Virus record (IMG/VR): IMGVR_UViG_3300027836_000889
Location: 1-30,936 of that record
Strand: one strand, 5' to 3'
DNA length: 30,936 bases
Origin: a virus
Shown here piece by piece: positions 12,706 through 21,663 of this stretch. Both the position numbers and the translations under genes were made by a program. The notes under the pieces were generated by a model. It saw nothing but the letters and a program-made list of their open reading frames with translations. It was not told the DNA's origin and searched no databases. How positions within the stretch are numbered: position 1 is the stretch's first letter; each line of letters starts with the position of its first letter.

Positions 12706-14613
12706 TTAAGCAATTGAGATAGCGCCTGTAGCAGTATCCCAGAATCCTGATGCACCAACGGCTTTCAAGTTAACTAATAGTGTGAAGTATTGAGTTTCTG
12801 GGTGGAAACCAGCTTCAACTAATGCGTAACGAGATTTAACAGCAATTTTTGGAGACATTGTGCCTTCAGCAATTGTTTGGATAGATTCAGCCATTAAGTA
12901 AGGCATGAATTTTAATCCTGGCTCTTCATCAGCACCTTTACGTCCAACTAAGATACGAGTATCAGAATAGTCCATGTTAGGGTCAACGTATACAGTCATA
13001 CCAGCAATTGTGCCTAATGGATATAAAGCACCGTTGTTTTGGTTAACTGTGTTAGCTAATGGGTAGAATGTAAATTGTGCAGAATCTTGTAATGCTGTAG
13101 CAATTTGTAAGTTAGTAACTATGAAGTTACCTGGACCTCTACGACCTCTTTGTGCAATAACGTTACCAGCAGCCAATACTTTAGATTGGATACGACGTTG
13201 AATTGTACCTTGGTTCTCAAAGTTAGCAGTAGCACCACCGTAGTTTTGGAAAGCAGGCAATCCAATAGTAATTAATCCATTTGTTTTTCCAATGAAACGA
13301 GCACCATAATCAGCAGAAGAAACAGTTGTAGAACTATTTAAAGTTAAGTTCAAGTTTGTTCCTTCAACAATTACGAATGCAGAGTGGTTAGACCATCCTA
13401 ATGCAAACGCTCTAGATAAGATGTGTTTGTTAATTGATTGAGATACTTCATTTACTAAAGCATTTTCCATCATTGAAACAACATCAATACCATATTGACG
13501 ATTTAAATCTTGGATTTGTTCAGTTGTTACTTGAGCAGCAACTTGGAAAGTTTCAGCTTCAACGAATTTCGTGAATGCTTGAAGACCCATAGTTTTGTAA
13601 TATGCAGTCTCACCGATACCTCTTCTCATTGGTTCGTATGGAGTCATACCGTTTGTTGCGTTACCAGAGTAAGCATCTTCGTTTAATGGTCCTGCACCAG
13701 CAAATCCTTGTACGTGATCTTCTAAAGCACGAACTAATTCAACAAAGTAAGCACCACTAAAGTCACAACCATTTGCGTCAGCACAAGCACCTATAGCACC
13801 GCTGTTTACATTGTAAGATGCACAAGTGAATATATTTACGTTAGTAGCTCCGTTAATTACAGCGTAGAATGGTAATTCTTGTCCTTGTCCAATTGCAACG
13901 TTTGATGTAGCCGTTTCAGTTCCGGTAGTCAAATCAACGTTAGTACCAACAACTTCACCAACTACTCTAAATAATGGGAATCCATCAATTCTTGAGCGTC
14001 CGATGTAAGTAACAACAATAGCCTTATCAACAGTAGCAACAGCATCTTGTGAAAATACGTAAGCATCACCAACGTTTTCTTGTTTCCATAAAGCTAAAGC
14101 AGCAGAATCGAAACCAGATGTGTTTAATTTAAACACTTGAAATTTGTCGCCAAATTTAGTAGCGTTACCTGCTTGACCAGTTCCACCTAAAGAAGTTTGG
14201 TTGTTTAATCCTGGAGCAAGAGGATCACGACCACCAGAATATACATAATCTAAGTATGTTAATACGCCAGAAGGTCCGTTCATTGGGATAACAGGAACGA
14301 TATCAAATCCTACAGTTCTTGCAGCAACTTGAATAGCAAGTGGCAATAATGATGGGAATTTGTCGCCTGATCCTTGAGAACCAGCACCGTAGAAAGCAGC
14401 AGCACCACCAGCAACTGTAGAAGCTGGAGCAACGTTACCCATACCAGGTGTGTTAAATAATGAAGCTTGCGGGTATGTGAAGCCTTCATTTAATGAATGG
14501 TAATGTGCGTATTTTGCCATCCATCCTAATTTGTTAGAATCTTTGATACCAGTTCTTTCTTCTAAGATAGGTGCCCAAGTTTCAAACACTTGTGATTCGT
14601 TTAATAAATTCAT
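12706..14613 (-). CDS. major capsid protein, T4 gp23-like
   Basis: A 635-residue protein that matches the gp23 group in its overall plan. The N-terminal segment to SLNE43 ends with a T4 prohead-protease site (LxE), after which the mature chain would begin GFTYPQ. Gp23-like blocks are FDIVPVIPMNGPSGVLTYLD, AAQVTTEQIQDLNRQYGIDV, the NEVSQSINKHIL helix, GNFIVTNLQIATAL and IAVKSRYALVEAGFHPETQ. It is longer than T4 gp23 (521), with extra residues around 150-290 that may form an insertion domain. It follows the protease-scaffold gene by 28 bp and is followed by a strong terminator, so high expression is expected. Confidence 0.95.
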   Translation of the reverse strand: MNLLNESQVFETWAPILEERTGIKDSNKLGWMAKYAHYHSLNEGFTYPQASLFNTPGMGNVAPASTVAGGAAAFYGAGSQGSGDKFPSLLPLAIQVAARTVGFDIVPVIPMNGPSGVLTYLDYVYSGGRDPLAPGLNNQTSLGGTGQAGNATKFGDKFQVFKLNTSGFDSAALALWKQENVGDAYVFSQDAVATVDKAIVVTYIGRSRIDGFPLFRVVGEVVGTNVDLTTGTETATSNVAIGQGQELPFYAVINGATNVNIFTCASYNVNSGAIGACADANGCDFSGAYFVELVRALEDHVQGFAGAGPLNEDAYSGNATNGMTPYEPMRRGIGETAYYKTMGLQAFTKFVEAETFQVAAQVTTEQIQDLNRQYGIDVVSMMENALVNEVSQSINKHILSRAFALGWSNHSAFVIVEGTNLNLTLNSSTTVSSADYGARFIGKTNGLITIGLPAFQNYGGATANFENQGTIQRRIQSKVLAAGNVIAQRGRRGPGNFIVTNLQIATALQDSAQFTFYPLANTVNQNNGALYPLGTIAGMTVYVDPNMDYSDTRILVGRKGADEEPGLKFMPYLMAESIQTIAEGTMSPKIAVKSRYALVEAGFHPETQYFTLLVNLKAVGASGFWDTATGAISIA

Positions 14614-14641
14614 CTTTAAATTTTTGTGTTTTTAATTTGTT

Positions 14642-16519
14642 TTACTTGAAACGTTTTCCAAGGCTTTCAGAGATATTACTTAAGTATTCGTTTGAATATC
14701 CTAAAGAATTAGATTCTTTCAATAATTCAGCCTTTTTACTTTCTGTAATAATAGAATCTGAAACTCCTTCAGAAACTTTTCCTAAACCGCGTGTTTGCCA
14801 GAAATTCTTGATTTGGTAAGAAGATTCTAAACGGAACATTTTTGCTTGACGAGTAATACGATCTTTCAAATCAGGTGTTGCTGATTCCCAAAGTCCTAAA
14901 TATTCGGTTGGCATTTCTGTTAACCATTTTTCATTAACTTCAACAGAAGCCAATGCAGATTCCCATACGTTAACAATTCTTTCTTCGTCAAACGACGGAT
15001 TAGAATTTAATGCGTTTGCGACCCTTTTCTTTTCGGTCTCGTTTAAAGATAAGAACTCGGATTTCTTACTCTCACCTAAAAACTGTATGAACGGATAACG
15101 GCTATCTTGATTGTTTAATTCTGCCTTTTGTTTTTGGACAGATTCAAGAACAGCTTGGATTTTATTGTCTAAAGAAGCGTAACGTCCAATTGGAGTTTCG
15201 TTTTCTTTAATTGCGTTTGTAATAACACCTCTATCAGGAGTGTTAGTATTATCATTGTCTTCAGAGATATTTGATTTACCATCAGTAGATCCAACACCCA
15301 TAGATTCAAACATATATTCAGCGTACTCAACGATGTTTTTGAATTCTTCTTTAGATGTAGAGTTTTCTGATAAGTACTCTCCATAACGAATTGCGTTATC
15401 TGCATGTTCAGCAACGTGCTCAGCATAACCGATAGTTTCATTCATTCTCTCAGCTAAGTAATTACCAAATTTAATTGCTTCATTGATTTTACCTGCTTTG
15501 TACTCTCCGTATTGAATTGATTGGTCAACTTTCTCAGCAAGTGAATCCATGTACTCAGCTCTTGCATTATGTTGTTCAGCAAGTGATTCTGCGTATTGAA
15601 TACCATTGTCAGCTTTCTCAGCAATATGTTGAGCGTAAGCAATTGTTTTACCATTCATTTCTGCTAAGTAATTAGCATACTGAAGTGCCTCATTTTGAGT
15701 TTTTGCTAAATAAGAAGCATAACTCTTAATGCTTTCTAATTCTTCCTCTAGCTTAGCGATTCTTTCATTCTTGTCAGAAGATTCAGAAATTTTAGACAAA
15801 CGATCGTTTATCTTTTCAATTTCGTTTTTAATCACCAAGGAGTACTTGTTCATTTCTTCTAATGAAACGTAAGATCCGTCTTTCTCCATTGTTTTTTCTA
15901 TTTTTTCAGGTGTTTCTTTATATATCTCTTCGCTATCCATACTTTCCAAGAAAGCAGGAAAAGCTGTAGTAACGTCGTAAATAGCAATAGATTCATCGTG
16001 TAAATCATATCCAAAGCTTTCATTTACTTTACTCATTACTGCGTTTTCAAATCCTGGGTCAGCAACAAGATCATAAGTAAATATTCTTTTGATTGATACT
16101 TTTTTATTTTCACCTACAACACCAGCAGCGCGAGATGAAATAGAAATAGGAACTCCAGTATCAACTAAATTTTTAGCGATCTGCCCACTTGGTGTATCAA
16201 GAAGTTTGATTCTACCAACAATTTGTCTTTTCTTTGCATCGTAACGTACATCCTCAATTAAGTGGGATACTTTAGATAAAGAAATGTCAAACTTGTCTGG
16301 GTGGTCAAGTTCTCCAAGAAGTCGGTTTTCACTGATCTTCTTTTTTAAATAATCAAGATGAGGTAAGTATTCTTTCTCTTCATATATCCTATGATTGTTA
16401 TTCTCAACACCAAACTGTGCAAAGATACCTTCAAGAACGTACTCATCATTGGTCTTGCTAACGTTTAGGTTTTCACCAGAACGTTCAAGAATCATTAGTA
16501 ACTGTTTGTTTTTGCTCAT
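14642..16519 (-). CDS. prohead protease (T4 gp21/S80-like) fused to repetitive coiled-coil scaffold
   Basis: A 625-residue fusion. Residues 1-165 match the S80 prohead proteases: LLGELDH73P, ISLSKVSHLIEDV, KLLDTPSGQIAKNLVDTG and ISISSRAAG with candidate Ser128/129. T4 gp21 is about 212 residues, so some 400 residues are extra. From about 270 to 395 there are nine 14-residue repeats of the type YAxxLAExxxxxIx, followed by a charged helical C-terminal region with several LxE or IxE sites. In T4 the scaffold (gp22) is a separate coiled-coil protein digested by gp21; here the two roles appear joined. Two late-type boxes lie upstream (16556 and 16596). Confidence 0.9.
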   Translation of the reverse strand: MSKNKQLLMILERSGENLNVSKTNDEYVLEGIFAQFGVENNNHRIYEEKEYLPHLDYLKKKISENRLLGELDHPDKFDISLSKVSHLIEDVRYDAKKRQIVGRIKLLDTPSGQIAKNLVDTGVPISISSRAAGVVGENKKVSIKRIFTYDLVADPGFENAVMSKVNESFGYDLHDESIAIYDVTTAFPAFLESMDSEEIYKETPEKIEKTMEKDGSYVSLEEMNKYSLVIKNEIEKINDRLSKISESSDKNERIAKLEEELESIKSYASYLAKTQNEALQYANYLAEMNGKTIAYAQHIAEKADNGIQYAESLAEQHNARAEYMDSLAEKVDQSIQYGEYKAGKINEAIKFGNYLAERMNETIGYAEHVAEHADNAIRYGEYLSENSTSKEEFKNIVEYAEYMFESMGVGSTDGKSNISEDNDNTNTPDRGVITNAIKENETPIGRYASLDNKIQAVLESVQKQKAELNNQDSRYPFIQFLGESKKSEFLSLNETEKKRVANALNSNPSFDEERIVNVWESALASVEVNEKWLTEMPTEYLGLWESATPDLKDRITRQAKMFRLESSYQIKNFWQTRGLGKVSEGVSDSIITESKKAELLKESNSLGYSNEYLSNISESLGKRFK

Positions 16520-16555
16520 AATTAGATTACATCTATCATTTTGTAACTCTTATAG

Positions 16556-16569
16556 TAATATATATCAAG
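16556..16569 (-). promoter_or_regulatory. late-type promoter box (protease-capsid unit)
   Basis: On the minus strand it reads CTTGATATATATTA, 36 bp before the protease ATG. Confidence 0.55.
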
Positions 16570-16595
16570 TAGTCCTCTTAATATTTTTGCTATAG

Positions 16596-16608
16596 ACTAT
16601 ATATCATC
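16596..16608 (-). promoter_or_regulatory. second late-type promoter box
   Basis: On the minus strand it reads GATGATATATAGT directly after the GT25 stop codon. With the box at 16556 it gives a tandem pair before the protease-capsid genes. Confidence 0.5.
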
Positions 16609-17451
16609 TTAGCTAATGACAACTTTTTCGATGTCGCTAAAATCATTTTTAAATTTAACACTTTTATTCTTCATGTAATAACAATTCCCTTTAGGATGAA
16701 GGAAATTCGCAATACCTATATCAATAACCAATCCACTTGTTTTCCACTCCTCAGAACTATAAAGTTTATCCAAAGCATTTACATTAGCAATGTAGCCTAC
16801 AGTAGCGAATCCACCTTTCATAATTTGCATTAAATGTTCATTATGTTCTTTTTCGTTGTACTCTCCTTTATCAATTGCATTTTTGCTTTTACCACCCATC
16901 CAGAAATAAAACATATCAACGTTTTTAGGTTTAGCATCCCAAGCAGCTTTAAAGTTATCGTTGAAAGAATCTGTAAAGTGTGTATCATCTTCAAGAATAC
17001 AAACATTCTTGTGTCCTGCTTTCTTTGCTTCTTCAATACATTTAATATGTGAAGCATTACATCCTGCGCGGCCACGAGCTTTTGCTTCTCGATAATCTTT
17101 GCCTTTGTATTTCTTCATACGTTTAACTGCACCAATTTTGTCAAGAAAAGGCTCAACATCTTTCATTGATAGTTTTTCGCCGTCAACACCAGCAAGACGT
17201 TTAAACTTAAGACTTCGTTTTTCAGCTTCTTCTTGAAAAGATTTTAAACGATCCTTTCTTTTGTCCATGTTAATCATGTAAGTTGCATCAACTGCTTTAT
17301 TTAAATGAAAAACATCTTTACCTTCAGATTCAGCTTCACTTAAATTAGATTCCAAAACATATATTGAATATGATGTACCTTCTTCAAGTAGCTCTTCCCA
17401 AAGTTTGCTTTCATTCATAAAACTTTGAAAGTCTAATAAATAATCACTCAT
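16609..17451 (-). CDS. GT25-family glycosyltransferase with capsid-targeting-like N-terminus
   Basis: A 280-residue protein. From about residue 55 it is a glycosyltransferase family 25 enzyme: YMINMDKRKDRL (nucleotide-sugar binding start), GCNASHIKC, and VCILEDDTHF with the metal-binding acidic triplet, then DMFYFWMGG. GT25 enzymes add galactose or related sugars to lipopolysaccharide or to proteins such as collagen. The first 50 residues are extra and begin MSDYLLDFQSFMNESK, like the capsid-targeting motif of this phage's small head proteins, with further LxE sites. It may be packaged, or may modify head proteins. It is the last gene of the sugar cluster. Confidence 0.88.
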   Translation of the reverse strand: MSDYLLDFQSFMNESKLWEELLEEGTSYSIYVLESNLSEAESEGKDVFHLNKAVDATYMINMDKRKDRLKSFQEEAEKRSLKFKRLAGVDGEKLSMKDVEPFLDKIGAVKRMKKYKGKDYREAKARGRAGCNASHIKCIEEAKKAGHKNVCILEDDTHFTDSFNDNFKAAWDAKPKNVDMFYFWMGGKSKNAIDKGEYNEKEHNEHLMQIMKGGFATVGYIANVNALDKLYSSEEWKTSGLVIDIGIANFLHPKGNCYYMKNKSVKFKNDFSDIEKVVIS

Positions 17452-17467
17452 TAGTAAAACTTTTATT

Positions 17468-18163
17468 TTATTTATCCAGGTATGAAAATGAATTAGATAT
17501 CATTTCTTTAACTTCATCAGGTTTATAGTGCATCATGTAATGCAAAATTGAGCCTTTATAAAAATCTCCAGTTGCTGATTGAAAGACAACATCAATCCCA
17601 TTCGTATTCATATCAGAAACATCAAGATAATCTCGGCCACCTCCACCAGAAATATAAACATTTTGTTTGTTTCCGAATATATTTATCTTCCTACTTAAAC
17701 GACTAGTTTTTGTATCAGATTCTGATTCTTCAATATCACCAGGCCCAACAACTACAACTTTTGTTGTAAGACCTAACCAATTATAAACCCACCAGAAAAG
17801 ATCCATGTTTACATTATGTAATGTTTTACAATTAGGTAACTGTTCTTTAAAGAAAATTTCCATCTTCACCATTACATCTTTATAATACGGAGCATCAACA
17901 TAATAGCTTAATGCTTTACGAATTCGTTTTTCAGCTTCAGCTGTATCTTTAAGTTGTGTTTCAGACAAATGAACAGGTTCACGAGTAATTGGCAAAGTAC
18001 AGTATTCAAGTTCACCTTTTTTATTTGTAACGTGAGTTCTGTAATAAAAAGATGTTGTTGAAAAAATGTAATTTGTTTCTATAATAAAAACATCTGACTC
18101 GGCAATCTTTGCCCAAGTACCAAGGTAAGGAAGAAAAGTTGTTTGATGAATTGAGATTTTCAT
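17468..18163 (-). CDS. WbqC-like family protein
   Basis: A 231-residue protein. MKISIHQTTFLPYLGTWAKIAESDVFII is the WbqC-family N-terminus (IHQPxFLPxxGxxxKI), followed by FYYRTHVTN, CTLPITRE and, near 170-180, YISGGGGRDYLD. WbqC-like proteins occur in O-antigen and glycan clusters and are probably involved in acyl or amino-sugar transfer, but their chemistry is not settled. It lies 1 bp after the PIG-L gene and 16 bp before the GT25 gene, inside the sugar cluster. Confidence 0.85.
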   Translation of the reverse strand: MKISIHQTTFLPYLGTWAKIAESDVFIIETNYIFSTTSFYYRTHVTNKKGELEYCTLPITREPVHLSETQLKDTAEAEKRIRKALSYYVDAPYYKDVMVKMEIFFKEQLPNCKTLHNVNMDLFWWVYNWLGLTTKVVVVGPGDIEESESDTKTSRLSRKINIFGNKQNVYISGGGGRDYLDVSDMNTNGIDVVFQSATGDFYKGSILHYMMHYKPDEVKEMISNSFSYLDK

Positions 18164-18164
18164 A

Positions 18165-18806
18165 TTATGATTTTAAGATAACTTCAATTAACTTAAAACG
18201 TTCAACCGTATGAAGACCTTTTTTACTGCATTGAAAATTGCTGTGAAACGCATCAAGCATTGGTCTTTGAAAATATGAACGGTGAATTTGAGATGTAAAA
18301 TGTTGTAATAGTTCAACCTTTCTTTCATATTGGTCATCAACGTTAATATAAAGATTAGGCTGCCAATGATTTAATGTACTAGGAAGATTATATTCAACAA
18401 GACTGATTGGTGAAAAACGACAGAACGCAGGTCCCCAACTATTAACGTACCTATGTTCAAACATTGAGTCATCAAAAGTTGGAATAAAGATACAGTCGTA
18501 ATTATTCTTTTTTATAAATTCGTTTTCAACATATCCAATCCATTGTGATTCATTGAGTTCTTCAAAGAAAGAATTTTTAGCGAAATGTATTTTAACATTC
18601 GGTAGGTTAGCGTCTGCCCACAAATTTGTAACTTCTTCTTTTCTATCAATTGTATGACTTGTTGAATCGTTTGAGTTACCGCTTGAGATACACAGTATAT
18701 CGAAATGTGTATCAGTAAATTTCATTATTGTTCCTAACATTCCTAATTCAATATCATCAGGATGTGGAGACAAACAAAATACTTTTGAGAAATTTAAAAA
18801 CTTCAT
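18165..18806 (-). CDS. PIG-L-family deacetylase
   Basis: A 213-residue protein. The start is the ATG at 18804-18806, overlapping the epimerase stop as ATGA; an upstream Met at 18854 would overlap by 52 bp and add non-family sequence. CLSPH15PDD18IELG is the zinc-binding motif of LmbE/PIG-L N-acetyl-sugar deacetylases, and PTFDDSMFEHRYVNS supplies the second His region. The expected reaction is removal of an acetyl group from an N-acetylated sugar, consistent with its place between an epimerase and the WbqC-like gene. Confidence 0.88.
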   Translation of the reverse strand: MKFLNFSKVFCLSPHPDDIELGMLGTIMKFTDTHFDILCISSGNSNDSTSHTIDRKEEVTNLWADANLPNVKIHFAKNSFFEELNESQWIGYVENEFIKKNNYDCIFIPTFDDSMFEHRYVNSWGPAFCRFSPISLVEYNLPSTLNHWQPNLYINVDDQYERKVELLQHFTSQIHRSYFQRPMLDAFHSNFQCSKKGLHTVERFKLIEVILKS

Positions 18807-19648
18807 AAGTTTAAAGATTTTATCCAGGTTTGTAAATTCATTTTTGGAACCCAACCAAGTTTACGACGAGTTTCTTCAGAGTTTGCTAATCCGCCTCGAC
18901 GATCACCAGGTCTTTCAGTTATATGAATGATATCATTACTAAACATTTGAGCAACTTCAAGAATTGAATAATCTTGACCGCTTCCTAATTGATATTCGTC
19001 GTTCTCTAATTTCTTTGCAGCTAACATTAAACCTTCAACGATATCGCCTACATAAGTAAAGTCTCGTTTTTGAAGTCCGTCACCACAAATTGTTAAAGGC
19101 TTGCCTACTCTAACTTGTTTTTCAAAAATACTGATAACAGTTTCCCAACCGTTATTACAAGTATCTTGATGAGGTCCATAAGCATTATAAAAATAACAAA
19201 TGGAAAACTTTAAGTCATACCATTTTGAATAATTTTTAATCAGATTAACTATTGTTGCTTTCGCAAACGAATAAGGAGAATGATCTGCGCCCTCAGACGC
19301 AAATTTTGTAGATGATCCTGAATAAACAATAGGAATGTTATTCTTTCTACAATATTCAAGTATGTTAAAACTACCAGCAATGTTAAAATCCCAAACTTTT
19401 TGAATTTCTTCAAATGACGGGGCAATCTTTGAATATTCGCCTAAATGAAATACAACATCAAACTTTTGAAAATGATGTGATAATTCTTTTGTGTGCATTT
19501 CGTAATATGTAACACCAGGAACTTCGTTTCTTAAATCACCTGCTGACAAATTATCAATAACTGAAACTTCGTATTCTTCAGAAACTAATCTCTTTACAAG
19601 ATTTGTACCAACGAATCCTAATCCTCCTGTTACTAAAACTTTTTTCAT
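18803..19648 (-). CDS. NAD-dependent sugar epimerase/dehydratase (extended SDR)
   Basis: A 281-residue GalE/UDP-glucose epimerase-type protein. VLVTGGLGFVGTNLVKRL is the glycine-rich NAD site, VIDNLSAG follows, and the active site is SGSSTKF with Y-S-F-A-K (Y147 region). NAYGPHQ and RDFTYVGDIVEGL are standard later motifs. It is shorter than GalE (about 338). It overlaps the methyltransferase upstream by one base (TAATG) and the deacetylase downstream by ATGA, implying translational coupling. The nucleotide sugar it acts on is not evident. Confidence 0.92.
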   Translation of the reverse strand: MKKVLVTGGLGFVGTNLVKRLVSEEYEVSVIDNLSAGDLRNEVPGVTYYEMHTKELSHHFQKFDVVFHLGEYSKIAPSFEEIQKVWDFNIAGSFNILEYCRKNNIPIVYSGSSTKFASEGADHSPYSFAKATIVNLIKNYSKWYDLKFSICYFYNAYGPHQDTCNNGWETVISIFEKQVRVGKPLTICGDGLQKRDFTYVGDIVEGLMLAAKKLENDEYQLGSGQDYSILEVAQMFSNDIIHITERPGDRRGGLANSEETRRKLGWVPKMNLQTWIKSLNL

Positions 19649-20235
19649 TATTTTTCCATTTTTATTAAAAAGTCAGCCATGTTTTGATGATAAAGAGTTA
19701 CATTAGGAGTAATTTGTAAAGCTGCTGTTAGTACGTCGCTTGGTGAAAAGTACTCAATATTTTTTGCTCGGATTGTTGAATGTGTACTTGGAAAGTTAAC
19801 AAGAACAGTATCACCAAGTTTCATTAAGTTGTTTAAAAACACAGGTAGCTTGGTAGGATGATCGGCAGGACCTCCTTGATTACCAGCAACACCAGTACAA
19901 ATAACAAGTTCACTATTTACAGGTGATGCTTCTTCAGATATGTCATAAACAAAAAATATATTATCAGTATACTTCGTTTTTGCTAATTCAATTAGTTTTT
20001 CATTGATGTCACAGCCCATGTATCTTTTTGCTGTAAATCCAAAATCAAAGAAACTACCCCATGCACATCCAACTTCAATTATTGTTTTATCAGCAAAAGA
20101 ACAAATGTCATTCATCTGCTGATATCTTTTTATTGCTGACTTACCTTCCGAGTCAGCCCATGTTATTGAACGAAAATCATTAGGACCATATTGTTCCAAT
20201 GAATCGTTATACCATTTTATCATTTCATCTTTCAT
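19648..20235 (-). CDS. SAM-dependent methyltransferase
   Basis: A 195-residue class I methyltransferase. The start at 20233-20235 overlaps the aminotransferase stop as ATGA, which is preferred to the Met at 20253. IIEVGCAWGSFFDFGF is motif I of the SAM fold, followed by YMGCDINEKLIELAK (acidic residue binding the ribose) and LVICTGVAGNQGG. The HPTKLPVFLNNLMKLGDTVLVNFPS segment fits post-I motifs. In this cluster the acceptor is most likely a sugar or sugar-linked amine. Confidence 0.8.
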   Translation of the reverse strand: MKDEMIKWYNDSLEQYGPNDFRSITWADSEGKSAIKRYQQMNDICSFADKTIIEVGCAWGSFFDFGFTAKRYMGCDINEKLIELAKTKYTDNIFFVYDISEEASPVNSELVICTGVAGNQGGPADHPTKLPVFLNNLMKLGDTVLVNFPSTHSTIRAKNIEYFSPSDVLTAALQITPNVTLYHQNMADFLIKMEK

Positions 20236-20921
20236 ACAAATATAGATATCCAATTAAGATTATCTGAAAAGTCATCCGCTTTAGGACAATCTCCTTTTTC
20301 GTAAATACGATGAAGAGGTTCGTAAAGTTTACGAGCAGACTTTTCTCGTGTAAAGTACATTGCTCGTAAGAACGAACTATCTGATCCAATTAAATCAACA
20401 CCAGCTTCAATAATTTCTGCACCTATCATTCTTCTTCTATTAAAGATTTCATTAATGTTTTTTATTCGGTGGAAACCAAAAGGATAAAGATCGTGGTCTT
20501 CGTTAGAAAAAAGCAGACCTCCTTTTTTCAAGTCAAGCCATTTGCTCTTTGCTGTTGAACATACAACAACATCAGAATAGAATCCCATTTTAGGAAACCC
20601 ATTACATTGGCTTATGTCTTCAATAATTTTTAAAGTAGTGTTTTGACGTATAGTTTTAACGTCAGCTTGAATCCCACACATATGAGGGACGATTACTGTA
20701 TCGTAATCATTTGCATATTTGATAACTTCTTTTACATCAATCTGCAAATCAAAATCAGAGTCAACAATTAAGTATTCGCAACCTGCTGCTTCAATTGCTC
20801 GCACAAGACTACTACAAGTCCATGTAGGGACGATAACTCGTTTGCTCTTTAATTCTTTTAAAGCAAAGATGATTGATTCTGTACCCGATGATGTTCGGAA
20901 ACAGTTGGTCTTATAATACAT
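20232..20921 (-). CDS. DegT/DnrJ/EryC1/StrS-type PLP aminotransferase, short form
   Basis: A 229-residue protein with fold I aminotransferase features of the DegT group: SSGTESIIFALK (PLP phosphate), VIVPTWTCSSLVRAIEAAG, IIEDISQCNGF with the aspartate under the pyridine ring, and STAK125SK127WLDLKKGG, the PLP-lysine region. Typical members are about 370 residues and this one stops after about 230, so the C-terminal domain is missing. No frameshift is visible and the gene is coupled to the methyltransferase. Its expected role is transamination of a keto sugar; activity of the short form is uncertain. Confidence 0.78.
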   Translation of the reverse strand: MYYKTNCFRTSSGTESIIFALKELKSKRVIVPTWTCSSLVRAIEAAGCEYLIVDSDFDLQIDVKEVIKYANDYDTVIVPHMCGIQADVKTIRQNTTLKIIEDISQCNGFPKMGFYSDVVVCSTAKSKWLDLKKGGLLFSNEDHDLYPFGFHRIKNINEIFNRRRMIGAEIIEAGVDLIGSDSSFLRAMYFTREKSARKLYEPLHRIYEKGDCPKADDFSDNLNWISIFV

Positions 20922-20937
20922 TGTTGTGATTTTGGTA

Positions 20938-20953
20938 GATTATATATCATCAC
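20938..20953 (-). promoter_or_regulatory. late-type promoter box (sugar cluster)
   Basis: On the minus strand it reads GTGATGATATATAATC followed by TACC, 16 bp before the aminotransferase ATG. It would drive the six-gene sugar cluster with late timing. It overlaps the 3' end of the 77-residue gene. Confidence 0.6.
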
Positions 20954-21183
20954 AAAAAGTATATGTAGGCTGCGTGTCGTTTGCCATATTTTTTATAATC
21001 GAATACACATTTGGTTGCAAGATGTGAAAATTCAAAATCTCCACGAAAATAATCAACAGCAGCTTTTAAATCAAAGTGAACTGCTATGCAATGTTCATGA
21101 ACATTTATAATGTATTGATCCGGAGGGAATCCAGAGTCTTTCAAAAGAATTTCTACATCGCCCTTTAGGTCGGATATTGACAT
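20950..21183 (-). CDS. hypothetical small protein
   Basis: A 77-residue protein starting MSISDLKGDVEILLKDSG and ending AAYIYFL, with a predicted beta-alpha pattern. It has two His close together (NVHEHC) and no signal or membrane segment. It has its own late-type box (21206-21220), and the sugar-cluster promoter overlaps its end. Not recognised. Confidence 0.7.
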   Translation of the reverse strand: MSISDLKGDVEILLKDSGFPPDQYIINVHEHCIAVHFDLKAAVDYFRGDFEFSHLATKCVFDYKKYGKRHAAYIYFL

Positions 21184-21205
21184 TATTCATATAATTGTTT
21201 TTGTA

Positions 21206-21220
21206 ATTTATATATCCTTA
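21206..21220 (-). promoter_or_regulatory. late-type promoter box
   Basis: On the minus strand it reads AAGGATATATAAATTAC, 22 bp before the 77-residue gene and just after the terminator at 21235-21250. Confidence 0.55.
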
Positions 21221-21234
21221 CAAAAAAGAAAAAA

Positions 21235-21250
21235 CCCGGAATTACCCGGG
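21235..21250 (-). terminator. intrinsic terminator
   Basis: CCCGG-GTAATT-CCGGG on the minus strand, followed by TTTTTTCTTTTTTG. It ends the unit that includes the 129-residue membrane-anchored gene. Confidence 0.9.
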
Positions 21251-21273
21251 CTAACTATAAGTTCTTAAACGAT

Positions 21274-21663
21274 TTATGAATTAATTTGTTCTGTTTTAAT
21301 TTTCTTTACTTTCTTAGGTGTTTCTTCCACATCAAATACGAAATCGTCAACCTTAAATGCGTCAGCAATTTTCTTTGCTAAATTGTCATATGTTTTGTCA
21401 GTATGACTTTCAGCTTGACGTATTACTCTTTCAAAGTTTTGATATATTTCGTCAACTTCTCGAGTTGCTCTTGCGTCAAGATTTTCTATTTTTTTAGATA
21501 GATTATCTGCGATAGTTTCAGCGTAATGATGCAGCCCTTCAAATTCTGCATCAAGCTGTTTATAATTCTTATTCAGTTTAACAATCCCAATAACAGAATA
21601 CACTAATGCAATTAGTAATCCTCCTATAACGATTCCAAAGACAAATGCTAATATTTGGTCCAT
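21274..21663 (-). CDS. membrane-anchored coiled-coil protein
   Basis: A 129-residue protein. The start is MDQILAFVFG at 21663; the longer reading to 21714 enters the hairpin region behind the tmRNA. Residues 3-25 (LAFVFGIVIGGLLIALVYSVIGI) include one strong membrane segment. The rest is a charged coiled coil (YKQLDAEFEGLHHYAETIAD and on) ending in a Lys-rich tail. This layout recalls small inner-membrane phage proteins, for example lysis-timing or superinfection factors, but no family is recognised. Confidence 0.75.
   Translation of the reverse strand: MDQILAFVFGIVIGGLLIALVYSVIGIVKLNKNYKQLDAEFEGLHHYAETIADNLSKKIENLDARATREVDEIYQNFERVIRQAESHTDKTYDNLAKKIADAFKVDDFVFDVEETPKKVKKIKTEQINS

Noticed and set aside
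20232-20921. Frameshifted DegT pseudogene
   Set aside because: The frame is intact, coupled to the next gene by ATGA, and behind a late-type promoter; no continuation of the missing domain was seen in other frames.
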